A DNA stretch of 64,000 nt from Gemmatimonas phototrophica. Lineage in GTDB: Bacteria; Gemmatimonadota; Gemmatimonadetes; Gemmatimonadales; Gemmatimonadaceae. A program made the translations under genes and the position numbers. The notes under the pieces are model-generated. The model did no database searches. It saw nothing but the letters and a program-made list of their open reading frames with translations, and was not told the origin of the DNA. Each line of letters starts with the position of its first letter. Positions within the stretch are counted from its first letter, which is position 1. The stretch lies in assembly GCA_945869195.1 (NCBI GenBank), contig CAMBNV010000001.1:1-64000 (forward strand), read 5' to 3'. Of this stretch, positions 7,886 to 15,980 are shown in pieces.

Positions 7886-10666
7886 ATGCGCCTTGTATCC
7901 AAGACGCTCCTGATCCTCAGCCTCACGCCGCTGGCACTCGCCGGCGCGCAGGCGCCCACGGCCGGCCGCATTGTCGGCCGCATCGTCGGACGGGTGCTCG
8001 ACGCCACCTCCGGCGCTGGACTCACCGATGCCGGCGTGCAGGTGGTTGGTACGACCATCGGCACGTCCTCCGGCGTGGACGGACACTTCACGATCACTGC
8101 TGCCCCTGCGGGCACCGTGACGATTCTCGTGCGTCGCATTGGCTACGCCCCAAAGACGATCACCGGGCTGGTCATCGACGCCGGCAAGTCGCTGCAGCAG
8201 AATGTGTCGCTCGCCGCGGCGAGCGTGCAGCTCACCGCACAGGTCGTCACGGCTGAATCGGAGAGAGGATCAGTAAGCGAGGCGCTCAACACGCAGAAAA
8301 ACTCACTCAACGTGGTCAGCAGCATTACCGCCGAACAGATCGCCAAGAGCCCTGACGGCGACGCCGCGCAGGCCGTCGGACGGGTGAGTGGCGTAAGTGT
8401 GATGGACGGCAAATATGTCTTTGTCCGTGGACTGGGCGACCGCTACACCCAGACGTCGCTCAACGGCGCGCGCATCCCAAGCCCGGAACCCGAAAAGAAA
8501 GTGGTCCCGCTCGACCTCTTCCCCACCGGACTGCTGCAGACGATCACCTCGATAAAGACCTTCACGCCCGACCAGCCGGGGGACTTCGCCGGCGCGACGG
8601 TCGACATCAAGACCCGCGAATTCCCCGCCGAACGCATCTGGACGATGAGCACCAGCACTGGTTCGTCCGACGCCGTGCTTGGCCGCAGTATCATCCTGCC
8701 GACACGACTGAGCGGCGACCTGTTCGCCAGCGGGGCTGGTGCCCGCCCGCTTCCCCGATTCATCCAACAGTTCGGCAACTTCGCAAACTCCTTCCCGGGG
8801 CAGAACGACTACAACCGGATGGTCTCGGAGTTTCGCAACTCGTGGTCGCCGCGTGGGCAGGAGGGCCGACTCAACGGCGCGACATCACTCTCCGTCGGCG
8901 GTGACGACCCCGTCCTCGGTCAGCGCATTGGCTACCTCGTCTCGGGCACCTACTCGTACACGCAGGAAGCCAAGCTGGACCAGGTACGTGCGCTCGCCCT
9001 CGCGCAGTCGGGAAGCACTCCGTCCGAGGTCGATCGCTTCGAAGGCAACACCGGCCGCTCGAGCGTTCTCTGGGGCGGCCTGGCAAACTTCAGCACCCTC
9101 GTTGGCTCGCGCACCCGCATCGCATTCAATAATACCTACAACCGCAGCATGGACTCCGAGGCACGCAGCGAGCACGGCCTCTCAGAGAACCTCGGCATTC
9201 CGTTTACGATCGCGCGCCAGAAGTACGTCGAGCGCTCGGTCCGCTCCACGCAACTGCTCCTCCAGGCGGACCTGACGGCAAACCAGAAGCTCGAGGTCTC
9301 GCTCAACGTCTCCGGGGTCTCACGCGCCGAGCCCGACCGCTCCGAGTTCGTGCAAGCGATCTTCACCGACCCCGTCACCGGGGCCGCGATGGCACCGCAG
9401 TGGTTCTCGTCCTCCAACGAAGCCGCGGTCCGCAGCTTCAGCAACCTCACCGAAGACGCGTGGGAAGCCCGCGGACACTACCGCCTGCAGTTTGGCGTCG
9501 CCGGGCAGACGTTGGCGATCAAAGTCGGTGGCCTCGGACGTCGCGCCACGCGTGATGCGAATAGCTCGTCTTTCAGCATCAATGCGTCGGGGATCACGCA
9601 GTCCGTCCGCGAGCTCTCGGCCGAGCGCATCTTCGACGGCCGCTTCACGGCGCCGGGCGACAATGTCTGGCGGGTCACGCCAATCGGCGTCGGCGGTGCG
9701 TACACCGCGTCGGACTACCTCGCGGCCGGCTTCGCGATGGTCGAGAAGGAGTTCGGGCCGCGTTGGCAGCTCGTCACCGGCGCGCGCGCCGAATACAGCG
9801 ACGTCCTCGTGACGGCGCAGCCGACCATCGGCGCGACGTCGTCGACCAACCCCACCTTCACCGATCTGTTGCCGGCGTTCGCGCTCACCTTCCGCCCGAG
9901 CGAGTCGGTCAACTTCCGGCTGTCGGCCTCACAGACCGTCTCACGCCCCGAGTACCGCGAGCTCGCGCCGATCCAGTACCGGGAGGTCATGGGTTTTGAC
10001 AACGTGCTCGGCAATGCCGATCTCAGACGCGCCCTCATTCAGAACTACGACCTGCGCTGGGAGTGGTACCTCGGTCAGGGTGAGGTGGTGAGCATTGGCG
10101 CCTTTGCAAAGCGATTCAGCAACCCCGTTGAGCGGGTGTACCGCGGTTCGTCTGGCACCCGCATCATCACCTTCGTGAATGCCGAGGGTGCGGACAACTA
10201 TGGCATCGAGCTTGAGGGGCGCAAATCGCTCGACTTCCTCTCAGACTATCTCGCGATGTTCTCGGTGTCGGCCAATGCCACGATAATGGAGAGCCAGATC
10301 CGCCTCGGTACCCAGTCGATCGCCGTGACGAACCGGCACCGATCGATGGTCGGCCAGTCCCCGTATATGTTCAACGCGGGGCTGACCTGGACGAGTCACT
10401 CCGGCACAACGAGTGCGACCGCGCTCTACAACGTCGTCGGTGCGCGCATCACCGACGCGGGCGAGGTCCCGTTACCCGACGTCGTGGAACGCGAACGCCA
10501 CCTGGTCGACGTCTCCGTGCGCTTCCCGATTGGCGCACGCGTCACCGGTCGCGTGGACGCCAAAAACCTGTTGGACGCGCCGTACCACCTCGTCCAAGGT
10601 CCAATCACACGTGAGCGCTACCGCATGGGCCGCGGCTACTCGTTCGGCCTGAGCTGGCGCCCATAG
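7886..10666 (+). CDS. TonB-dependent outer-membrane receptor with carboxypeptidase-like N-terminal domain
   Basis: A 926-residue outer-membrane protein. Signal peptide MRLVSKTLLILSLTPLALAG, then a carboxypeptidase-regulatory-like beta domain (about 28-115: RVLDATSGAGLTDAGVQV, VDGHFTI), a plug domain (about 140-260, including DGDAAQAVGRVSGVSV, FVRGLGDRYTQTSLNG and DFAGATVDIKTREFP) and a 22-strand-type barrel ending YSFGLSWRP. This subclass is common in Bacteroidetes-related bacteria. Energy comes from TonB/ExbBD, not encoded here. It begins 145 bases after the PhoR-like gene and is followed by a beta-helix lipoprotein, suggesting an uptake pair. The ligand is unknown; phosphate compounds are a guess from position. 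No ribosome-binding site is visible before the ATG. Confidence 0.93.
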   Translation: MRLVSKTLLILSLTPLALAGAQAPTAGRIVGRIVGRVLDATSGAGLTDAGVQVVGTTIGTSSGVDGHFTITAAPAGTVTILVRRIGYAPKTITGLVIDAGKSLQQNVSLAAASVQLTAQVVTAESERGSVSEALNTQKNSLNVVSSITAEQIAKSPDGDAAQAVGRVSGVSVMDGKYVFVRGLGDRYTQTSLNGARIPSPEPEKKVVPLDLFPTGLLQTITSIKTFTPDQPGDFAGATVDIKTREFPAERIWTMSTSTGSSDAVLGRSIILPTRLSGDLFASGAGARPLPRFIQQFGNFANSFPGQNDYNRMVSEFRNSWSPRGQEGRLNGATSLSVGGDDPVLGQRIGYLVSGTYSYTQEAKLDQVRALALAQSGSTPSEVDRFEGNTGRSSVLWGGLANFSTLVGSRTRIAFNNTYNRSMDSEARSEHGLSENLGIPFTIARQKYVERSVRSTQLLLQADLTANQKLEVSLNVSGVSRAEPDRSEFVQAIFTDPVTGAAMAPQWFSSSNEAAVRSFSNLTEDAWEARGHYRLQFGVAGQTLAIKVGGLGRRATRDANSSSFSINASGITQSVRELSAERIFDGRFTAPGDNVWRVTPIGVGGAYTASDYLAAGFAMVEKEFGPRWQLVTGARAEYSDVLVTAQPTIGATSSTNPTFTDLLPAFALTFRPSESVNFRLSASQTVSRPEYRELAPIQYREVMGFDNVLGNADLRRALIQNYDLRWEWYLGQGEVVSIGAFAKRFSNPVERVYRGSSGTRIITFVNAEGADNYGIELEGRKSLDFLSDYLAMFSVSANATIMESQIRLGTQSIAVTNRHRSMVGQSPYMFNAGLTWTSHSGTTSATALYNVVGARITDAGEVPLPDVVERERHLVDVSVRFPIGARVTGRVDAKNLLDAPYHLVQGPITRERYRMGRGYSFGLSWRP

Positions 10667-10708
10667 ATTCGACGATCCGCCGCTGGTAGGGCGTGACCGA
10701 GCTGTGAC

Positions 10709-10744
10709 GAGAACGCCACCGTGTGATTACACGGCGGCGTTCTC
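10709..10744 (+). terminator. Hairpin terminator after TonB receptor
   Basis: Two 15-base arms (10709-10723 and 10730-10744) pair with one mismatch around a 6-base loop (TGATTA) and are followed by a short T-rich tail. It lies 40 bases after the receptor stop codon. Confidence 0.75.
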
Positions 10745-10815
10745 TTTCACCTGTGGCGCACGGGCTCCCGTGACGCTCGCTCCTCCCTCCACGTTCTCCC
10801 CAACCGGAACTCTCC

Positions 10816-12231
10816 TTGCCCCTCCCGAACGGACGCATCCTCGCCGCAGCCACCGCCGCCCTCCTGCTCTCCGCCTGCAACGATACCGGCAGCACCGGCC
10901 CGGAACCCATCGCCCCTGGCGCTGCGGTCATCGCCTCGAACATCACCGCGAGTCGCACCCTATATAAAGACACACTCTACACACTCCAGGGTTTCGTGCA
11001 GGTGACAAACGGCGCGACGCTCACCATCCAGGCCGGCACGGTGATCCAGGGCGACTTCGCGACCGTCGGCTCCTCGCTGTTCATCACACGCGGTGCGAAA
11101 ATCAGTGCGATCGGCACCGCGACCGCGCCAATCGTGTTCACCTCGTCGCGGCCCGTCGGTCAGCGTCAGGCGGGTGACTGGGGCGGTCTCATCATCATCG
11201 GCAATGGCATCGTCAACCGCGCGGCGCCGGTGATCCTCGAAGGTACCGGCACCGGGGCGTCGAACCCAGCGCAGGAATACAGCGGCGGCACGAACAACGC
11301 CGACAACAGCGGGACGCTCCGCTACGTCCGCGTCGAGTTCGCGGGCTACGCCACCGCGACGGACGCCGAGCTCAACAGCTTCACCTTTGCCGCCGTCGGT
11401 AGTGGCACCACCCTCGAGTACCTCGAGGCACTCTACGGTCTCGACGACTCCTTTGAGTTTTTCGGTGGCGCCGTGGACGGCAAGTACTTCGTCTCGTACG
11501 AGGCGGGTGACGACCACTTCGACATGTCCGAGGGCTATCGGGGTCGCCTGCAGTTCCTGATCGGCTATCAGAGTGCGAAGGTCGTGGTCCGGCCCGGCGC
11601 CGGCAACGCGTCGAGCGATCCGCAGGGGATCGAGAACGACGGCTGCAACGGCACGGGCTGCACCACCGGCCAGAACTCCACCCCCTATACCACGCCGGTC
11701 GTTGCCAACTTCACGATCGTCGGCACCGGCACCGGCACTGACATCGACCCGACGTCGGGCGGCTACGGTGCGATTCTCCGCCGCGGTACCGGCGGCTACT
11801 ACGTGAACGGCATCATCGCGCGCTGGCCGAAGGGCGCCATCGGCGTCCGCGATTCGACAAGCACCAAGCTCCGTATCACCGACGGCATCTTTGACCTGCG
11901 CAACGTGCTTGTGGTCGAGAGCCCGTCGATTTTCACCGCGGCATCTGCGGGCTTTGTTCTCACCGACTCAGTCGCGCGCGGCATCGTCCGCGACGCGAGC
12001 GCCACCACGGCAAGCCTCTTCACCGGCTTCGCCATGCCCGCGACCACGCCGGCCTCGTTTGACTGGACACCCCCGACCACGTCGCCTGCGGCCACCGGTG
12101 GCCTGGCCACCTTCACCGGCAACATGGCCACCGCCGCCGGCACCGCCGTGATCGGCACTACGTACCGCGGCGCGGCCGCACCCGGTGGCACCAAGTGGTG
12201 GGCCGGCTGGACCACCTACGCAAAGAACTGA
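10816..12231 (+). CDS. Lipoprotein with beta-helix-like repeats, TonB-receptor partner
   Basis: A 471-residue exported lipoprotein of unknown function. TTG at 10816 is the only start that leaves the complete signal: ILAAATAALLLSAC, with lipobox LSAC and acylated Cys21. The rest is Thr/Gly/Asn-rich with repeated short strand-turn units (GATLTIQAGTVIQGD, GAKISAIGTATAPIVFTS, WGGLIIIGNGIV), suggesting a right-handed beta-helix or solenoid. Asp-rich patches such as AGDDHFDMSEGYRG may bind calcium or ligand. A cysteine pair in DGCNGTGCTTG may form a disulfide. It follows the TonB receptor by 149 bases that include a terminator, so it may have its own promoter. Similar receptor-lipoprotein pairs are frequent in Bacteroidetes-like genomes. 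Substrate not identifiable. Confidence 0.85.
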   Translation: MPLPNGRILAAATAALLLSACNDTGSTGPEPIAPGAAVIASNITASRTLYKDTLYTLQGFVQVTNGATLTIQAGTVIQGDFATVGSSLFITRGAKISAIGTATAPIVFTSSRPVGQRQAGDWGGLIIIGNGIVNRAAPVILEGTGTGASNPAQEYSGGTNNADNSGTLRYVRVEFAGYATATDAELNSFTFAAVGSGTTLEYLEALYGLDDSFEFFGGAVDGKYFVSYEAGDDHFDMSEGYRGRLQFLIGYQSAKVVVRPGAGNASSDPQGIENDGCNGTGCTTGQNSTPYTTPVVANFTIVGTGTGTDIDPTSGGYGAILRRGTGGYYVNGIIARWPKGAIGVRDSTSTKLRITDGIFDLRNVLVVESPSIFTAASAGFVLTDSVARGIVRDASATTASLFTGFAMPATTPASFDWTPPTTSPAATGGLATFTGNMATAAGTAVIGTTYRGAAAPGGTKWWAGWTTYAKN

Positions 12232-12247
12232 TTCCATAGATTACGTA

Positions 12248-12280
12248 CGGGGTCGGCGTCCCACTCGGGCGCCGACCCCG
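12248..12280 (+). terminator. Hairpin terminator after beta-helix lipoprotein
   Basis: A perfect 11-bp stem (CGGGGTCGGCG at 12248-12258 with its complement at 12270-12280) and an 11-base loop, 17 bases after the stop codon. The tail is pyrimidine-rich rather than a pure T run. Confidence 0.75.
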
Positions 12281-12309
12281 TTCGCGTTCCCCCTCTCATC
12301 TTTCCAACA

Positions 12310-12957
12310 ATGCGACGCCGTCAGTCCACCTGCCTTCGAAGGATCGCGATCGGCGCGATGACACTTGTCTTGGGGGCCGCCGGCGCCTGCAGCGGATCCG
12401 AATCTGGCCGGTCGTCCTCGCGCGCCGCCGCGAGCGACCAACGGCAGGCGGGCGTCGTCGACAGCGCACTGCCGATCCCCGAACTCCTGGCGCGCTTCCG
12501 CGCCAACACCGTCGACACGCCCACCACGCTCGGCGGCAGAGCGACCTCCCCGGAACGCCTCGCGCGCGCCCTCCTCACGGGGCTCGCGCAGCGTGATACC
12601 ACCGCGGTCCGCACGCTCGTGATGTCCCGCGGCGAGTTCGCCTGGCTCTACTATCCGCACACCAAGTTCACGGCGCCGCCCTACGCACTCGGCCCGGAGC
12701 TCGTCTGGATTCCTCTCGTCGCCGCGAGCGACAAGGGCGCGGGGCGCCTCCTCGAACGGTTCGGCGGACGCACGTTGCGGTTCAAGGCGCTCGTCTGTCC
12801 CGACGCGGCGACGACGGAGGGACCCAATACCATCATCACCGGCTGTACCGTCCGATTCACCGTCGCCGACTCAGCCTCACGCGAGCTGCGACTCTTCTCG
12901 TCGTTGCTCTCCCGCGACGGCCGATACAAGTTCCTCTCGTACACGAACGATCTCTGA
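12310..12957 (+). CDS. Hypothetical exported (lipo)protein
   Basis: A 215-residue protein that I do not recognise. It starts with basic residues (MRRRQSTCLRR), a hydrophobic stretch (IAIGAMTLVLGAAGAC) and then a Ser/Gly/Arg linker, so it is exported and may be lipid-modified at Cys27, although the residue three before the Cys is Ala rather than Leu. The mature part has a helical segment followed by the motif SRGEFAWLYYPHTKFTAPPY, a Cys pair about 25 residues apart (ALVCPDAA and ITGCTVRF), and ends in a sheet-like region (SRDGRYKFLSYTNDL). The fold may be NTF2-like by feel, but that is weak. It closes the group following PhoBR and TonB receptor. Confidence 0.75.
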   Translation: MRRRQSTCLRRIAIGAMTLVLGAAGACSGSESGRSSSRAAASDQRQAGVVDSALPIPELLARFRANTVDTPTTLGGRATSPERLARALLTGLAQRDTTAVRTLVMSRGEFAWLYYPHTKFTAPPYALGPELVWIPLVAASDKGAGRLLERFGGRTLRFKALVCPDAATTEGPNTIITGCTVRFTVADSASRELRLFSSLLSRDGRYKFLSYTNDL

Positions 12958-13068
12958 TCATCCGCTGCGCGCGCGGATCGCCCCCCGACCGGACGCGATG
13001 TCAGCACCCCACTCTTCGACTTGGATTCGCGCGGTAACTGGGGACTCGTCCGGTTCCCGGGGCCTCTG

Positions 13069-14664
13069 ATGGCATCGCACGCACCGGACGGGCCCTTCCG
13101 CCCCTCGCGCGAGGACCGCGACCGCCGGATCGCCGCCATCGACATCGGCTCCAACTCTATTCGGCAGATCGTTGCCGAAGTCTTTCCAAACGGCGAGATC
13201 CGCGTCATTGACGAGATGAAAGCCGCACCGCGACTCGGTGCCGGCCTGAGTGCGACGGGCCAACTCGACGAGGCGCGCATGGACGATGCGGTCGAGGCCC
13301 TCTCCCGCATGGCCACACTCGCACTGCAGCAGGGGTGTAAACGGATCGAGGTCGTCGCCACGAGTGCGGTCCGTGACGCGTCCAACGGGCAGGTCTTCCT
13401 GACGCGCGTCCGCCGTGAGACGGGTCTCAAGCCACGCGTTCTCCGAGGCGAAGAGGAGGCACGCCTCGCGTTTCGCTCGGCCCTCGCCCACTTCGAACTC
13501 GGGCTTGGCCGTTCGATCGTGATGGACATCGGCGGCGGATCGCTCGAGCTCGCCCTCGCGGCCGACGGGCTCGTGGAGCGTTTGGCGACCTTCCCGTTCG
13601 GCGCGATTCGGCTCACGGAACAGTTCCTTGCCGGACGCACGGGCCCAAAGGGCGTGAAGAAACTCCGCAAGCACGTGCGCGCCGAGGTCAAAAAGGTGCT
13701 CCCCGTACGCGACTGGCGGGGTGCCGCCGTCATCGGCTCGGGCGGCACCTTCACGAACCTCGCGGGGATGTTCCTCGCCGAGCAGGGGATTAAGGTGCGC
13801 AACGTGCACGGTACACGGATCCCGCCGCACGAAGTCGAGCAGCTCCTCGAGATGCTCTCCCACCTCACGATCGACGAGCGGCTCCAAGTCCCGGGCCTCA
13901 ACGCCGGACGAGCCGACATTATCATCGCCGGGCTCGCGGTCGCGGCGGAGGTGCTTGCGCGCGTTGAGCCGCGTGAGTTTACGGCGTCGCGGTTCGGCAT
14001 TCGCGAGGGGCTGCTACTCGAGGCGGCGCGGGTACAGGCCGTGATCGCGGACCCCGGCGAGGCACGCGCACGCTCGGTGGTGGGTTTCGCCGAGCGTTGT
14101 CACTACGAGGTTCCCCACGCCAAACAGGTGCAGGAGCTCGCGCTTCAGCTCTTCGACGCGGTGGGTGAACGCATCGGCTGCCAGCCCGACGAGCGGGAAT
14201 CGCTCTCCGACGCGGCGCTGCTGCACGATGTCGGTTACCACATCAACTACGCAGAACACCACAAACACTCGTTCCACCTGATCATGCACGCCGACCTGCT
14301 GGGCATCCCACCCGACGAACAGGTCGTGATCGCGCACGTGGCGCGGTACCACCGCGGCGGCGAGCCGAAGCGGAAGCACACCGCCTGGGCCGAACTCGAC
14401 CCCGACTCGCGCGAGCGGGTGCGCCGCCTGAGCGCGCTGCTCAGGGTCGCCGACGGATTGGATCGCGGACACGCGGGTGCGGTTGAGCGGGTGAAGGTGC
14501 GCTGGCTCGACCGCGCGCTCCGCCTCACACCGGTGCCGCGCCGCGCCAGCGATCCCCTGCGCCTGGAGCTCTGGGGCGCAAGCCGCAAGGCGGGGCTACT
14601 GGCCGCGGTCGCCGGCGTGCCGGTCGAGATCGTCGCCCCCGACGGAACCGTCATTCAGGACTGA
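13069..14664 (+). CDS. ppx: Exopolyphosphatase / guanosine pentaphosphatase family with HD domain
   Basis: Ppx/GppA-type phosphatase that trims polyphosphate or converts pppGpp to ppGpp. With ATG at 13069 it is 531 residues; an upstream TTG at 13021 is possible but adds no conserved sequence. The ASKHA-fold N-terminal half shows the first phosphate loop (AAIDIGSNSIRQIV), RGEEEARLAF, the second loop (VMDIGGGSLEL) and a third glycine-rich loop (VIGSGGTFTNLAGM). The C-terminal part (about 350-510) is an HD-type domain with LLHDVGYHINY and later His residues (IMHADLLG, ARYHRGG), as in long Ppx enzymes. The gene lies opposite ppk, the polyphosphate synthase, and directly before a phoU fragment. 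Confidence 0.9.
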   Translation: MASHAPDGPFRPSREDRDRRIAAIDIGSNSIRQIVAEVFPNGEIRVIDEMKAAPRLGAGLSATGQLDEARMDDAVEALSRMATLALQQGCKRIEVVATSAVRDASNGQVFLTRVRRETGLKPRVLRGEEEARLAFRSALAHFELGLGRSIVMDIGGGSLELALAADGLVERLATFPFGAIRLTEQFLAGRTGPKGVKKLRKHVRAEVKKVLPVRDWRGAAVIGSGGTFTNLAGMFLAEQGIKVRNVHGTRIPPHEVEQLLEMLSHLTIDERLQVPGLNAGRADIIIAGLAVAAEVLARVEPREFTASRFGIREGLLLEAARVQAVIADPGEARARSVVGFAERCHYEVPHAKQVQELALQLFDAVGERIGCQPDERESLSDAALLHDVGYHINYAEHHKHSFHLIMHADLLGIPPDEQVVIAHVARYHRGGEPKRKHTAWAELDPDSRERVRRLSALLRVADGLDRGHAGAVERVKVRWLDRALRLTPVPRRASDPLRLELWGASRKAGLLAAVAGVPVEIVAPDGTVIQD

Positions 14665-14675
14665 CGACGGGATTC

Positions 14676-14903
14676 GCCCCCCACGCGTGCGACGAGGTCG
14701 ACGCCCTGAACCGGCTGGTCTTCCGCATCCTGCTGACGCACATGATGGAGAATCCGCAGCTGATCAGCAGCGGAATGGAACTCTTCCTCGTCTCACGAAA
14801 CCTCGAGCGCGTGGCGGATCTCGCGACCAACATCGCCGAGGGCGTCGTCTTTTTAGTCGAGGGGAAGTCGATCAAACACCACGCGGAAGACGGCGGAGAA
14901 TGA
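14676..14903 (+). pseudogene. phoU: phoU 3' fragment (truncated pseudogene)
   Basis: Reading the frame that contains codon 14691, the translation runs DEVDALNRLVFRILLTHMME, continues through an ELFLVSRNLERVADLATNIA segment, then GVVFLVEGKS, and stops at 14901-14903. This is the conserved C-terminal end of PhoU, the negative regulator of Pho signalling, including the helix with ERVADLATNIAE. Intact PhoU is about 220 residues; only about 70 remain, and the missing part is replaced by the 3' end of ppx in a different frame. In-frame ATGs at 14742 and 14745 could yield at most 53 residues, without any helical bundle core. It ends four bases before the convergent acr3 stop. I read it as a deletion scar; a working small protein is unlikely. 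Confidence 0.8.
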
Positions 14904-14906
14904 GCG

Positions 14907-15959
14907 TCACGCCCCGCGAGTCGCCTCGCGGAAGTAGCGCCCACGGGCCCAGAGCGACGCGTAGACGAGGAGGACGAGCACCGGCACTTCGATCAGCGGC
15001 CCCACGACCGCCGCGAGCGCTTCGCCCGACGTGATGCCGAAGGTCGCAATCGCCACCGCAATCGCCAGTTCGAAGTTGTTCCCGGCCGCGGTGAAGCTGA
15101 TGGACGCGGTGGTCGGGTAATCAAAGCCCAGCTTCACCCCGACGAGGAACGCTATGCTGAACATGATCGCGAAATAGACGACCATTGGTACCGCGATTCG
15201 GACCACGTCCATCGGTGACGCGACGATGCGATCGCCCTGCATCGCGAACATGAGGACGATCGTGTAGAGCAGTCCGAGCAACGCCGTCGGACCGATGCGC
15301 GGGAGGAAGATGCCCTCATACCACGTCTCGCCCCGCCGAGCGACGAGGATGCGTCGCGTGAGCCACCCCGCGACGAGTGGCACGCCGAGAAATATCCCGA
15401 CGCTCCGAGCGATGGTACCCATCGAGATCTGGAGCGTACTCCCCTCCACACCCATCCACCCCGGCACGACCGCCAGAAAGAAATAGCCGAGCACGGAATA
15501 CATGAGAATTTGGAACACCGAATTGAGCGCGACGAGTACCACGGCCAACTCATTGGAGCCGCACGCGAGCGTGTTCCAGATCAGGACCATCGCAATGCAC
15601 CGCGCGAGACCGATCAGGATAAGCCCGTTCCGGTATTCGGGAAGATCGGGCAGGAACACCCACGCGAGAGCGAACATCAGAATCGGGCCCACGACCCAGT
15701 TCAGCACCAGCGACGTGCCCAACAGCCTATTGTCGCGCAGGTGCTGGCCAATCGACTCGTACCGCACCTTCGCGAGCACTGGATACATCATCCAGAGCAG
15801 GCCGACAGCGATTGGCACCGAGACGCCCGCGAGTTGCACGGTGTCGAGGGCCGCTCCCAGCCCTGGCCAGGCGCGGCCGAGGCTGAGGCCAAGCGCCATG
15901 GCGGCGAGGATCCAGACGGGGAGGAAACGATCGAGTATGGAGAGTCGCATCATGGTCAC
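14907..15959 (-). CDS. acr3: ACR3-family arsenite efflux transporter
   Basis: A 350-residue inner-membrane protein with about ten hydrophobic helices. It begins MTMMRLSILDRFLPVWI and carries ACR3 hallmarks: GLLWMMYPVLAKVRYE, LNWVVGPILMFALAW, a Cys-containing helix (NTLACGSNELAVV, the position of the functional Cys in ACR3), and TAAGNNFELAIAVAIATFG near the end. The family exports arsenite, and in some cases antimonite, using the proton-motive force. It is the last gene of a minus-strand run DUF47-pit-ppk-acr3, 21 bases after ppk. No arsR or arsenate reductase is adjacent. Pairing with Pit makes sense because arsenate enters cells through phosphate transporters. Confidence 0.92.
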   Translation of the reverse strand: MTMMRLSILDRFLPVWILAAMALGLSLGRAWPGLGAALDTVQLAGVSVPIAVGLLWMMYPVLAKVRYESIGQHLRDNRLLGTSLVLNWVVGPILMFALAWVFLPDLPEYRNGLILIGLARCIAMVLIWNTLACGSNELAVVLVALNSVFQILMYSVLGYFFLAVVPGWMGVEGSTLQISMGTIARSVGIFLGVPLVAGWLTRRILVARRGETWYEGIFLPRIGPTALLGLLYTIVLMFAMQGDRIVASPMDVVRIAVPMVVYFAIMFSIAFLVGVKLGFDYPTTASISFTAAGNNFELAIAVAIATFGITSGEALAAVVGPLIEVPVLVLLVYASLWARGRYFREATRGA

Positions 15960-15980
15960 GCTCGAGGAAAAGAGCGACCG

